Shown here one piece after another: positions 14,839 to 24,237 of a DNA stretch of 64,000 bases. The number at the start of each line of letters is the position of its first letter. Position 1 is the first letter of the stretch. Under the pieces are notes generated by a model. It was not told the origin of the DNA and did no database searches. It saw only the letters and a program-made list of their open reading frames with translations. Origin of the DNA: UTCHB3 sp008363265 (GTDB taxonomy: Bacteria; Bacteroidota; Ignavibacteria; Ignavibacteriales; Ignavibacteriaceae); assembly GCA_045863055.1 (NCBI GenBank), contig BTUW01000002.1, positions 1 through 64,000 on the forward strand, read 5' to 3'. The position numbers and the translations under genes were made by a program.

Positions 14839-17301
14839 TCAGTTCAGGTCCTGCAGTGGTGTTCTCCGTTTTTTCCTGGGCTCAGCCGGTTCTTCATCGG
14901 CTTTGGCTTTTCTGAGAGCGACAGCTTCCTTCCAACCGGGGAATACCCAGTCGAGGGCTTCTTCAACCGTTTCAACAGGGACGATAGTAAGGTCTTTGGT
15001 AATGGTATCCCTGATCTCTGCAACATCGGCTGTGTTGTCGTTAGGAATCAGTACCGTTTTGTAACCGTTCCTTCTGGCCGCGAGGAGTTTCTCGTTCAGT
15101 CCACCGATCGGCAGCACTTCACCCCTGAGGGTTATCTCGCCTGTCATCGCGACAGAGTCACTTGCGGGCAGCTCAAGGAATGCCGAGAGCATCGCCATGA
15201 TCATGGTGATACCGGCCGATGGACCGTCTTTCGGGATGGCACCTTCGGGGAGATGGATGTGGATCTCCTTGTTCAGCATAAAATCGGGTTTAAGCGCGAA
15301 TTTATGGGCATTGGAACGGATGTAACTAAGACCCGCCTGGGCTGATTCCTTCATCACATTGCCGAGCTGACCGGTGAGGGTGAGCTTCTCCTTGCCGTGC
15401 ATAACGGTGACATCAACCTTAAGGATGTCGCCTCCAACACTGGTCCATGCCAAACCGGTAACACTCCCGATGCGGGCGCCTTTTTCGTAAATGTGCTTTT
15501 TATACCTTGGCGCGCCGAGGTATTTTTCGACAAGCTGCGGGGTGACCACAACCTGTTTTTTCGATCCTTTTTCCTTCGCCTGGATCCGGCTGACCACGTC
15601 CTTTGCGACTTTCCGAAGCACAGCGGTTATCTCGCGTTCCATGCTTCTTACCCCCGACTCCCGGGTATAGTTGCCGATTATCTCGAGAATGGCCTCATCT
15701 TCAAACTTCACTCTCGATTTGCTGAGTCCGTGGAGTTTAACCTGTTTAGGGATGATATGCCGCTTGGCTATTTCAATCTTATCCACTTCAAGGTAGCTTG
15801 AAAGTTCGATTATCTCCATCCTGTCCTGCAGCGGCAGCGGGATGTTGTACCTTACGTTCGCGGTGGTAATGAAAAGCACCTGCGAGAGGTCGTAGTCAAC
15901 TTCGAGGTAGTGATCGTTGAAAGAGAAGTTCTGCTCTGGGTCAAGCACTTCCAGCATCGCTGATGAGGGATCACCTCGAAAATCGGAACTGAGTTTATCA
16001 ATTTCATCAAGGAGGATCACGGGGTTGATGGTACCCGCCCGCTTCATGGCCTGAACGATCTTTCCGGGCATTGAACCGATGTAGGTTTTTCTGTGGCCTC
16101 TTATCTCCGCCTCATCTCGCACTCCGCCAAGACTTATCCTCACGAACTGACGGCCAAGTGCTCTCGCGATCGAACGGCCGAGCGAGGTTTTACCCACTCC
16201 CGGAGGGCCAACCAAACATAATATCTGCCCACGCATGTTCTTTACAAGATTAAGCACGGCAATATGCTCGATGATCCTCTCCTTTGGCTTCTCAAGGCCG
16301 AAGTGGTCTTCATCGAGTATCTTCTGAACATGTGAAATGTCAAGTTTGTCCTTGGTCTGTTTCTTCCAGGGAACGGCAATGAGCCAGTCGAGATAGTTTC
16401 TGATAACTGTATATTCGGGCGACATCGGCGGAATTTTTGAAAGCTTGTTGTACTCCTCTATCGCTTTGTCTTCAACTGCTTCGGGCATGCCGGCAGACTC
16501 GATCTCCTCAAGAAGTTTTGCCTCTTCAGAAAGGGCGTCATCTTCACCGAGTTCTTCCTGAAGTATCTTGATCTGTTCCTGGATTATAAATTTCCTCTGA
16601 GTGCGGGCAATGTTCTCCTGAACTTTGTGGTCGATCTCTTTCTCAACTTTGAGTATCTCGATCTCACCGCGGAGGAGTTTGATCAGTTCGTAATACTGAT
16701 CTTTAAGCCTCGACTTCCGCATTATCTTCATCTTCCCTTCGATCGCCTGATTGATGTTGGCAGCAGCGAAGTAGAGTTTTCTGTCGGGCTCTGAAATATT
16801 TTCGAACGAGACGAGCGTCTCGGCATTGATGTTCTTGTTCAGTGAAGCATATTCTTTAAATGCTATCTCAGCCTGACGGATGAGGGCTGTTATCTCGGCA
16901 TCGTTCGATGACTGCACTTCCCTGAGCTGGATCTGTGCTTCAAAGTACTCGGTTTCTCCCGTAAAATTCTTAATTTTACCCATTACGAGTCCGTCCACCA
17001 CGATCTTTAACAAACCGTTGGGGAGCTTCATCGTTTGGACTATTTTCGCGATCGTACCTTCTCGGTACAGTTCATCCGGCCCCGGTTCATCGATGTTCGA
17101 ATTTTTCTGGGCCGAGAGGAAGATCAGCCTGTGGTTGTTCAGGGAAAAATTGGCGGCGTTTATCGAGAGGTCGCGTCCCACAAGCACGGGGGATATCATA
17201 TACGGAAATATCACCAAGTCCCTTAACGGAAGCACGGGAATTATTTCGGGAATTTCAACGGTCAGATTCTGATCTTCCGCTTCATTGTGCATTTTGGTCA
17301 T
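14839..17301 (-). CDS. lon: ATP-dependent protease Lon
   Basis: Cytoplasmic quality-control protease. 820 residues: N-terminal substrate-binding LAN domain (PEIIPVLPLRDLVIFPYMISPVLVGRDLS), coiled coil, AAA+ module with Walker A GPPGVGKTSLGRS, Walker B VILLDEIDKL, and a C-terminal Ser-Lys protease domain with PKDGPSAGITM (catalytic Ser) and the later Lys in GGLNEKLLAARRNG. The C-terminal tail is basic (EPRKKRRTPLQDLN). Possible starts at 17301 or 17292 (MHNEAEDQ). Upstream is an AT-rich spacer shared with the divergent surface-protein gene. Confidence 0.96.
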   Translation of the reverse strand: MTKMHNEAEDQNLTVEIPEIIPVLPLRDLVIFPYMISPVLVGRDLSINAANFSLNNHRLIFLSAQKNSNIDEPGPDELYREGTIAKIVQTMKLPNGLLKIVVDGLVMGKIKNFTGETEYFEAQIQLREVQSSNDAEITALIRQAEIAFKEYASLNKNINAETLVSFENISEPDRKLYFAAANINQAIEGKMKIMRKSRLKDQYYELIKLLRGEIEILKVEKEIDHKVQENIARTQRKFIIQEQIKILQEELGEDDALSEEAKLLEEIESAGMPEAVEDKAIEEYNKLSKIPPMSPEYTVIRNYLDWLIAVPWKKQTKDKLDISHVQKILDEDHFGLEKPKERIIEHIAVLNLVKNMRGQILCLVGPPGVGKTSLGRSIARALGRQFVRISLGGVRDEAEIRGHRKTYIGSMPGKIVQAMKRAGTINPVILLDEIDKLSSDFRGDPSSAMLEVLDPEQNFSFNDHYLEVDYDLSQVLFITTANVRYNIPLPLQDRMEIIELSSYLEVDKIEIAKRHIIPKQVKLHGLSKSRVKFEDEAILEIIGNYTRESGVRSMEREITAVLRKVAKDVVSRIQAKEKGSKKQVVVTPQLVEKYLGAPRYKKHIYEKGARIGSVTGLAWTSVGGDILKVDVTVMHGKEKLTLTGQLGNVMKESAQAGLSYIRSNAHKFALKPDFMLNKEIHIHLPEGAIPKDGPSAGITMIMAMLSAFLELPASDSVAMTGEITLRGEVLPIGGLNEKLLAARRNGYKTVLIPNDNTADVAEIRDTITKDLTIVPVETVEEALDWVFPGWKEAVALRKAKADEEPAEPRKKRRTPLQDLN

Positions 17302-17458
17302 TCGTATCTTAATTTTTTAGATGTAACCTGTAAAAATACCATATCACATCCGGTTATTCAAGTCACTCTTTTTGGCGTGTTAATTTATTCTTTTTTTGTA
17401 TAATTACGTTGGATTTTTAATGACTCTATTTAATACACTATTCATCAATAAAATCTCA

Positions 17459-17493
17459 TTTTGAGACGTATTTTATAAAATATCCTCTCAAAA
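17459..17493. promoter_or_regulatory. nested palindrome upstream of the surface-protein gene
   Basis: TTTTGAGA (17459-17466) and TCTCAAAA (17486-17493) flank a perfect 12-base palindrome, ATTTTATAAAAT (17470-17481). It lies 30-110 bases before the candidate starts and could be an operator or a 5' hairpin. No known regulator site is recognised. Confidence 0.45.
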
Positions 17494-17522
17494 TTCAGCT
17501 TTTTTAGCGGCACGATTATTGC

Positions 17523-20500
17523 ATGAAATTAATATACGTTTTAAATAATAAACAATCGAATGGACTCCATATGAGACATTTATTCAAATTAACCTTATTG
17601 TTCATGATCCTGTTCTGGGTTGCTCCAAATGCCCAGACAAGCACAAAGGTGGGAGACTACTTTATCTCACTAAACGGTCTGAACTACGATTATACCAACA
17701 ACAGAACAACATTTACATATGTTGTCAGGGGCGATGGTAACGGTAAAGACCTTTCACATTGGGTTGTTGCCCTTTGCAATAATCACTCGGGACCTTCTGG
17801 AACACCTTCTCCTACTTCAGTGGGAGTCGACCCCACACTTAACTTTTACGGGTTTAAATGGGATGTGTCGGTAAAGATCAGTCAATCCAAAACCTTCACA
17901 CTCACTATTCCCGGTATATGGGATACCATTGGTGTTCAGGTTGGCGTTAAAGCCGGACAGAATCTTTCGTACGGCACGGTTGCGGGTCCTGCCTGTTCAA
18001 CCTACAGCCCTAAAGCCTCCATCGGCGACAAGGTTTGGTTCGATACCGATGAAGACGGTGTTCAGGACTCAGGTGAGAACGGGGTTCAGGGCGTCACGGT
18101 TAAACTCTATGCCTGCGACAACACATTCGTAAGTTCAACCGTAACGGACGCAAACGGTAACTATAGTTTCACAAACCTGACACCCGGCGACTACTACGTT
18201 AAGTTCGAACCCGCCTCAACTTATTCATTCACACGACAGAATGAATCCGAGGATGATACCCGCGATTCGGATCCCAACGCCTCAACAGGTAAGACAGGTT
18301 GCACCACCCTCTCCCCCGGTGAAAATGACACCAAGTGGGATGCCGGTCTGATCAACACCCCTGTACCCGAGGGTGAACTCGGTGACAAGGTATGGCTCGA
18401 TACCGATTTTGACGGTATTCAGGATGTGGGTGAAGCCGGCGTTTCCGGAGTGACTGTAAAACTCTACGACTGCAACAACAGCTTCATCTCAACTACTACA
18501 ACCGATGCACAGGGCAACTATTTCTTTAGAAACCTGGCACCCGGTTCTTACTACATCGAATTTACACTCCCCAATGGTTATGTTTTCACTCAGAAAGATG
18601 CCGGCCCGGACGATGCTGCTGATTCCGATGCTGATGTAACCACTGGTAAAACAGCATGCGTCAATGTTGATGACGATGCCAACAAGATCAATTATAAAGT
18701 TGATGCCGGTATTTACGATCCTCTTACCATGAAAGCCTCGATCGGCAACTATTTCTGGAATGATCTGAACGCTAACGGTATTCAGGATCAGAATGAGTCG
18801 GGTATCTCCGGCGCGACCGTGAAATTGCTCGACTGCAATCTTACGCAGGTGGCTACTACAACCACAGACGCCAACGGACTCTATTCATTCACAAATCTGA
18901 CTCCCGGCGACTATATAGTTGAGTTCGTTCTTCCTGCCAACTACACCTTTGCGCCCTACAATCAGGGTGCAGACGATGGCAAGGATTCAGACGTCGACCC
19001 CAACACCGGCCGCACGATCTGCGTGAACCTCTCACCCGGTGAGAACGATATGACATGGGACGCAGGCGCGTTTGTACCTGTAACCTGTGCCACTGACTTC
19101 AATGGAACACTTGGTCCCGACTCTTCGGTCTGCGAATACGATGCGAAATGGATCACCATCGGCGGAAGCGTTGATCTGATGCCTAATGGCACGAGAGCAC
19201 AGCTTCAACTGAACTGGAAGGTGCTTAAACCCACGACAGTTACCAATTGCCCTCCTGGATTCGATCCCTGCACAGGTGACCACATCACCACAAAATATAT
19301 TTATGGTGATACAACTTTCACAATGCAGGCCTGGTGGCCGGGTATTACACCTGCCAGTACAGATGTGCAGATTCAGTACACGATGACCATCCTCGACTGC
19401 GACGGCAACGTGATCGGAAATCCCGTTACCAGGAAACTGTTCTGGAATCCTGATGTTTGTCCTCCACCCAACGAACCGGAAGCCGACCTCAGCATCATCA
19501 AAACTGTTTCCAACCCTGCCCCGCAGAACGGCGAGCAGATACAGTATACGATCGTTCTCAACAACGCCGGTCCTGGTGCAGCAGAGAATATCAGGATAAG
19601 TGATGTGCTTCCCGCCGGTGTTGTATATGTAAGCTCGGCCCCGACTGTCGGTTCGTTCGATACAGATACCGACCTCTGGACTGTCCCTGTTCTCGCCGCA
19701 AACGCGAGCGCAACCCTTGTGATTACCGCAAGAGTTGATGTCGCGCTTATGAACTCAGTTTCATTCGACCTCGGTCCAGCGAAAGATTTCGGTCTTTTCG
19801 TTCTCAACAACTACACAGCTCCATCTTCAGATACTGAAGGTAAAGTGGCGGTGGGTAACGATTGCGACATCGCGAACTACAGCGTTGGCGACAAGCTTCC
19901 TAACTCGAATGGTACAGAAGATGTGCTGGTTGTAGGACACAATCTGTACTTCCGCTCCGGTCGTGTCTTCCACGGCAACGTTGTTTACGGCAACTATGCT
20001 CAGGTTACACCTTTTATCGCTTCGATCGAAGAGGGCACACTGAGAAAAGATACCGTGATCGATTTTGGTGCAGCTTCAGCATATCTCCTCGCGCTCAACA
20101 GCCAACTCGCGCAGTATGGCGTTAATGGTGCTTCAGGCATGCAGTTCGGTAAGCTTTCGCTGATCGGGTCCGATCCGACCCTCAACGTCTTTAAGATCTG
20201 GTGCGATACCCTCACAATGGCAAACGATCTCGAGATCAGCGTCCCCAACGGCGCATCTGTTCTCGTTAATATTTATGGTGACAACGCTTTCTGGAACGGT
20301 GGTCTCAATGTATACGGAACACCGTATACCAACGTCCTCTACAACTTCGTTGAGGCTGATTCGATCACCATCTCCAACATCGATGTTAGAGGTTCGATCC
20401 TCGCCCCGAGAACGAGCGTCAACTTTATCTCCGGTGTTCAGAACGGTCAGATGATCGCGAAGAACGCTTACGGTACCGGGCAGTACAATAACGTCCTCTT

Positions 20501-21845
20501 CAGAGGCAACATCCCTGTCGATACAACTATCGTCAATGTTGCCGAAGTGGTGGGCGTTGTACAGAACGATCCCGATTCCGAACCGGGCAACCACCTCGTC
20601 GGTGAGGATGATATCGCTTCTGTCTCGATCGTGATCGACAAAGAGATAAACTCAACATCTGGAACCAACTACAACTGGCAGCAGGTTTCAACCGTCGGAT
20701 TTAACCAGATCATCCTTTCGATCATCACCGATCAGAATGGTGACCTCCTCGCCGGTACTTTCGGCGGAGGGATCTACCGCTCAACCAATGGCGGTACAGA
20801 CTGGACACTGATCAACAGCAACATGCTCTCAGTTTATATCTGGAATCTGATCACCGCTCCCGGCGGCAAGATCTATGCCGGTACCGAAAGAGGCATCTAT
20901 GCTTCCACCGATAATGGCAATACATGGTTCCTCGCCGGTCTCAGTGACGGTGATGTAAGAGCTCTCATCCTCGACAACAGCGGACGCATTTTCGCCGGTG
21001 TCTGGGGCAGGGGTGTTTACTACACAGATGATCAGGGTGCCAGCTGGACAGAGTTCAACACAGGACTTACCGATCTGGCTGTTCACGCTTTCGCGAAAAA
21101 CAGCACGGGTGATATCTATGTCGGCACAATGGGTGGCGGTGTACACAAACTCACGCTCAACAGTGGCGGCTGGTTCCACCTGAACTCGAACCCTGTGAGC
21201 AGATTCATCTGGTCACTGACTGTTAACGGTAACGGCGATGTCTTCGCCGGCACATATGGTGACGGAGTTATCAGAAGTGGTGACGGCGGCGCAACCTGGG
21301 AGAGGATATCTTCAGGACTTACCGCGGCCCACATCTACGCCATCGGTCACGATGACAATAACAACATCTTTGCTTCCGCTTGGGGCGGGGGTGTTTACAT
21401 GCTGCCTTCAACCGTGGTAAGCAGATTCACCGGCAACTGGATGAACTTCGGTCTCACCGGAAAGAACATCTCTTCTATCGCGGTTAACTCCTCGACCGAT
21501 CAGGTGATCGCCGGTACAGAGTCAGGTGATATCTACAAAACTGATATCGTAAACTCTGTTAAAGATAACTCGACACTTCCGACCGAGTTCAAACTCTATC
21601 AGAACTACCCGAACCCGTTCAACCCGGCAACGGTTATCGAGTTCGCTCTTCCTTCAGCCCAGAATGTTAAACTTTCTGTTTACAACATTCTCGGTCAGGA
21701 AGTAAAAGTTCTGAACGATGGTCCGCTTACTGCAGGCTACCATAAATTCTCATTCGATGGCAAGAACTTCGCCAGCGGTGTCTACTTCTACAGAATGACC
21801 GCCGGCAAATTCTCCGAGGTGAAGAAAATGGTTCTCACTAAATAG
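17523..21845 (+). CDS. giant T9SS surface protein with SdrD-like, DUF11 and propeller domains
   Basis: Up to 1440 residues. The likely start is the internal ATG at 17571, which gives the signal peptide MRHLFKLTLLFMILFWVAPNAQ. Domains in order: an N-terminal module (to about 160); three SdrD B-like repeats beginning near 165, 283 and 405 (GDKVW.D.D.DG.QD..E.GV.GVTVKLYDC); a beta domain near 535-640; a DUF11 domain from about 653; a choice-of-anchor A-like domain about 747-995 that interrupts DUF11, whose last strands resume as VNVAEVVGVVQNDPDSEPGN; BNR-like propeller repeats about 1045-1335; and a type A sorting domain (YQNYPNPFNPATVIEF). Exported adhesin-like protein; ligand unknown. The stop is the first TAGGTAT unit of a heptamer array. 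Confidence 0.88.
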   Translation: MKLIYVLNNKQSNGLHMRHLFKLTLLFMILFWVAPNAQTSTKVGDYFISLNGLNYDYTNNRTTFTYVVRGDGNGKDLSHWVVALCNNHSGPSGTPSPTSVGVDPTLNFYGFKWDVSVKISQSKTFTLTIPGIWDTIGVQVGVKAGQNLSYGTVAGPACSTYSPKASIGDKVWFDTDEDGVQDSGENGVQGVTVKLYACDNTFVSSTVTDANGNYSFTNLTPGDYYVKFEPASTYSFTRQNESEDDTRDSDPNASTGKTGCTTLSPGENDTKWDAGLINTPVPEGELGDKVWLDTDFDGIQDVGEAGVSGVTVKLYDCNNSFISTTTTDAQGNYFFRNLAPGSYYIEFTLPNGYVFTQKDAGPDDAADSDADVTTGKTACVNVDDDANKINYKVDAGIYDPLTMKASIGNYFWNDLNANGIQDQNESGISGATVKLLDCNLTQVATTTTDANGLYSFTNLTPGDYIVEFVLPANYTFAPYNQGADDGKDSDVDPNTGRTICVNLSPGENDMTWDAGAFVPVTCATDFNGTLGPDSSVCEYDAKWITIGGSVDLMPNGTRAQLQLNWKVLKPTTVTNCPPGFDPCTGDHITTKYIYGDTTFTMQAWWPGITPASTDVQIQYTMTILDCDGNVIGNPVTRKLFWNPDVCPPPNEPEADLSIIKTVSNPAPQNGEQIQYTIVLNNAGPGAAENIRISDVLPAGVVYVSSAPTVGSFDTDTDLWTVPVLAANASATLVITARVDVALMNSVSFDLGPAKDFGLFVLNNYTAPSSDTEGKVAVGNDCDIANYSVGDKLPNSNGTEDVLVVGHNLYFRSGRVFHGNVVYGNYAQVTPFIASIEEGTLRKDTVIDFGAASAYLLALNSQLAQYGVNGASGMQFGKLSLIGSDPTLNVFKIWCDTLTMANDLEISVPNGASVLVNIYGDNAFWNGGLNVYGTPYTNVLYNFVEADSITISNIDVRGSILAPRTSVNFISGVQNGQMIAKNAYGTGQYNNVLFRGNIPVDTTIVNVAEVVGVVQNDPDSEPGNHLVGEDDIASVSIVIDKEINSTSGTNYNWQQVSTVGFNQIILSIITDQNGDLLAGTFGGGIYRSTNGGTDWTLINSNMLSVYIWNLITAPGGKIYAGTERGIYASTDNGNTWFLAGLSDGDVRALILDNSGRIFAGVWGRGVYYTDDQGASWTEFNTGLTDLAVHAFAKNSTGDIYVGTMGGGVHKLTLNSGGWFHLNSNPVSRFIWSLTVNGNGDVFAGTYGDGVIRSGDGGATWERISSGLTAAHIYAIGHDDNNNIFASAWGGGVYMLPSTVVSRFTGNWMNFGLTGKNISSIAVNSSTDQVIAGTESGDIYKTDIVNSVKDNSTLPTEFKLYQNYPNPFNPATVIEFALPSAQNVKLSVYNILGQEVKVLNDGPLTAGYHKFSFDGKNFASGVYFYRMTAGKFSEVKKMVLTK

Positions 21846-21870
21846 GTATTAGGTGTTAGGTATTAGGTAT
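21843..21870. repeat. heptamer repeat TAGGTAT x4 containing the stop codon
   Basis: Units TAGGTAT, TAGGTGT, TAGGTAT, TAGGTAT begin exactly at the TAG stop of the surface-protein gene. Inverted relative to the array at 21964-21991, with an intrinsic terminator in between. Confidence 0.9.
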
Positions 21871-21904
21871 TATTTCCTTTACCTGAGCATCTAGATCAAA
21901 CTTT

Positions 21905-21934
21905 AAGGCTGTCGCAATCGCGGCAGCCTTTTTT
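21905..21934 (+). terminator. intrinsic terminator after the surface-protein gene
   Basis: AAGGCTGTCGC pairs with GCGGCAGCCTT (one G-U), loop AATC, then TTTT. It is nested inside the two inverted heptamer arrays. The rest of the 320-base spacer to the next gene holds only the second array and a possible promoter. Confidence 0.8.
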
Positions 21935-21963
21935 ATTACCCGGTAGCCCCTCCCCACCACTTA

Positions 21964-21991
21964 ATACCTAATACCTGATACCTGATACCTA
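21964..21991. repeat. heptamer repeat ATACCTR x4
   Basis: ATACCTA, ATACCTG, ATACCTG, ATACCTA; inverted copy of the array at 21843-21870. The pair can fold around the terminator. Confidence 0.85.
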
Positions 21992-22040
21992 AAAAAAACC
22001 GTTCGTGTGTTAAAACATCGATTTTATAGTGAATCAGTAT

Positions 22041-22048
22041 TATATTTG
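22041..22048 (+). promoter_or_regulatory. possible promoter -10 (TATATTTG) for the barrel gene
   Basis: TATATTTG matches the TAnnTTTG form seen at metK and lies 117 bases before the ATG. No convincing -35 TTG box at the usual distance, so this is tentative. A TAACAATT/AATTGTTA inverted pair (22061-22068 and 22103-22110) lies in the leader. Confidence 0.35.
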
Positions 22049-22165
22049 TGACGCAAAAAATAACAATTTGATAACAATGGGAACTTTTTCTGCCCTTTTT
22101 ACAATTGTTACTATGCATACTGGATATTTAATCCTCAAAACATTCCACAATTAGGAGTTACTATA

Positions 22166-23410
22166 ATGAAAAAGTTGTTTGCATTGGTTCTTGTTGTTGC
22201 ATTCATGGCAACTGCTGTTAACGCCCAGTCAGGCCTCGTTCCAAAAGAAAAGAGCGGTGGCTACGCCAGAGTTCAGGCAATGGGCGGTGAGGGTGGCTCG
22301 AATCCATTCTTCGTGGATCCTATAAATATGACCATCAACCCCGCTTTCGCCAAATACTATGGCAACTTCCTCTGGGGTGATATCGGTGCTTCAGCGGCTG
22401 CTGTAAATGACGGTGACGGACAGTTTGCAGGTTTCAACTTCCAACTCGACAATAAACTTACCTTGGGTGCAATCCTCTCAAGAAATGATTATAAAGGTAT
22501 GGGAATCTCCAGCGTTACCGGAACCAACGCTCTCGTTGGTATCCTCAACGGTCTTCCGGGAACAACCAGAAACGCTGTTGCTCTCGACAATAACTTCCAG
22601 GTTCTCGGTGCTTATGCCCTTTCTGATGCTACAGTTCTTGGTCTCGGTGTTTCATACGCTTCAACCCAGAACGAACTTACACCTGCTTCAGGTACTGCTG
22701 ACAAATCATCAGCAACCCAGCTAGGTCTTAACCTCGGTCTTATCCAGCACTTCAGCAAAGACAACGGCCTCGACCTGAACTTCGCTTTCGTTTCACACGG
22801 CGCGAAAAATGAAGCAGCTAAAACCAACAAGGTTTCAGCTTCAACCATCAATGTTGGCGCAAGATATTTCCATAATATCGGCAAAGGTTTCTCATTCGTT
22901 CCTGTAGCTTCATTCACCACAATGAGCGGAACTGTTGACGTAGCCGGTGCAAGCACTGACATGGATTCATATTCACTCCTCGGAGTTGGTGCTGGTCTTA
23001 ACTACACAGCAGGCGACCTTTTCCTCGCCGGTGGTGTAAGCTTTGCCACTGAATCATGGACAACCAAATCAACCGCCAACAATCCTGAGCTTACCAGAAA
23101 CCACTTCTGGTTCCCCGTTTGGAACCTCGGTGCCGAGTTCAAGGTAACTGACTGGATGAAAGCAAGACTTGGTTATGTTGCTTCGACCATCAGAGACAAA
23201 CAGGATATCACTGCCACAGCAACCACAAAGAACGAAGTTGTTACAACCAACTTTGGCCGCCAGGGTGTCACCCTCGGTCTCGGCTTCAAGTTCGGAAACT
23301 TCAACCTTGATGCAACCGTTAATGATGAAGTCTTAAGACAGGGCCTCAGAAATATCGGTACCGGTGCTGTAAACACATTCGGACACATCTCAGCAAGCTA
23401 CGCTTTCTAA
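22166..23410 (+). CDS. outer-membrane beta-barrel protein
   Basis: 414 residues with a signal peptide (MKKLFALVLVVAFMATAVNAQ). The rest alternates polar and hydrophobic residues in barrel-like strands (NKLTLGAILSRND, TVLGLGVSYAS, KARLGYVAS, GVTLGLGFKFGNFNLDATVND) and ends in aromatic F (HISASYAF), the usual signal for the barrel-assembly machinery. Good ribosome site AGGAG and a biased codon set suggest high expression. Substrate unknown; no FadL or OmpA signature. It stands alone between two terminators. Confidence 0.75.
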   Translation: MKKLFALVLVVAFMATAVNAQSGLVPKEKSGGYARVQAMGGEGGSNPFFVDPINMTINPAFAKYYGNFLWGDIGASAAAVNDGDGQFAGFNFQLDNKLTLGAILSRNDYKGMGISSVTGTNALVGILNGLPGTTRNAVALDNNFQVLGAYALSDATVLGLGVSYASTQNELTPASGTADKSSATQLGLNLGLIQHFSKDNGLDLNFAFVSHGAKNEAAKTNKVSASTINVGARYFHNIGKGFSFVPVASFTTMSGTVDVAGASTDMDSYSLLGVGAGLNYTAGDLFLAGGVSFATESWTTKSTANNPELTRNHFWFPVWNLGAEFKVTDWMKARLGYVASTIRDKQDITATATTKNEVVTTNFGRQGVTLGLGFKFGNFNLDATVNDEVLRQGLRNIGTGAVNTFGHISASYAF

Positions 23411-23433
23411 GATACCCCGAAACAGTTTCGAAA

Positions 23434-23463
23434 AAAGGCTGCCTGAAAAGGTGGCCTTTTTTT
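23434..23463 (+). terminator. intrinsic terminator after the barrel gene
   Basis: AAAGGCTGCC (23434-23443) pairs with GGTGGCCTTT (23450-23459) with two G-U pairs, loop TGAAAA, followed by T residues. Confidence 0.8.
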
Positions 23464-23496
23464 GTTGTATATTTCGGTTTAAATTTTCCCGTTTCA

Positions 23497-24237
23497 ATGA
23501 AGAACTACAAGATAACGATCCAATACGATGGCGCGCCCTTCTTCGGCTGGCAGATACAGGCGAAGGGTAAAACGGTGCAGGGAGAGATATCCCGCGCGCT
23601 CGAAACACTTCTGAAACATGATGTAAATCTTACCGGCGCGGGAAGAACCGACAGTGGGGTCCACGCGTTGGGGCAGGCGGCGAACTTCAAAACAGAGGCT
23701 GAAATAGAACCCTACAGGTTCCTTCATTCATTGAACTCCCTCCTCCCCTTTTCTATCAGGATCAGGGATATTTCAGAGGTTCCTGAAGATTTCAATTCCC
23801 GTTTCGATGCCGTCTCAAGATCGTACCTCTACTTTATTTCAAGAAGACCGACCCCCTTCAATTATCAGCATGTCTGGGCGTACCATTATGACCTTGATGT
23901 CAGAAAACTGAATGAAATTACCACACCCCTAAAAGGTAAACACGATTTCGCTTCCTTCACCAAGCTTGCAAAAGATCGCGACAATTACGACTGCAACATT
24001 TCAGCCCTGAAATGGAATAAAACAAAGGACCAGGTTGTTCTCTATATAGAGGCCGACAGATTCCTCCACGGGATGGTCCGCGCGATAACCGGCACAGCGA
24101 TTCTCATCCATCAGGAAGGGGGCAGCGCGGAACAAATGCTTGCGATACTCGAAGCCCGCGACAGAAAAGCCGCCGCGATGTCTGCCCCGGCCAATGGGCT
24201 TTTTCTTTACAAGGTTCGCTATCCTGAAGGAGTGTAA
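23497..24237 (+). CDS. truA: tRNA pseudouridine(38-40) synthase
   Basis: Isomerises uridines 38-40 in the tRNA anticodon arm. 246 residues. The catalytic Asp is at residue 52 within TGAGRTDSGVHALGQ; other family motifs are YDGAPFFGWQ near the start, SRSYLYFI, and FLHGMVRAITGTAI. It starts a plus-strand operon: its TAA overlaps the next gene's ATG by one base. Confidence 0.96.
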   Translation: MKNYKITIQYDGAPFFGWQIQAKGKTVQGEISRALETLLKHDVNLTGAGRTDSGVHALGQAANFKTEAEIEPYRFLHSLNSLLPFSIRIRDISEVPEDFNSRFDAVSRSYLYFISRRPTPFNYQHVWAYHYDLDVRKLNEITTPLKGKHDFASFTKLAKDRDNYDCNISALKWNKTKDQVVLYIEADRFLHGMVRAITGTAILIHQEGGSAEQMLAILEARDRKAAAMSAPANGLFLYKVRYPEGV

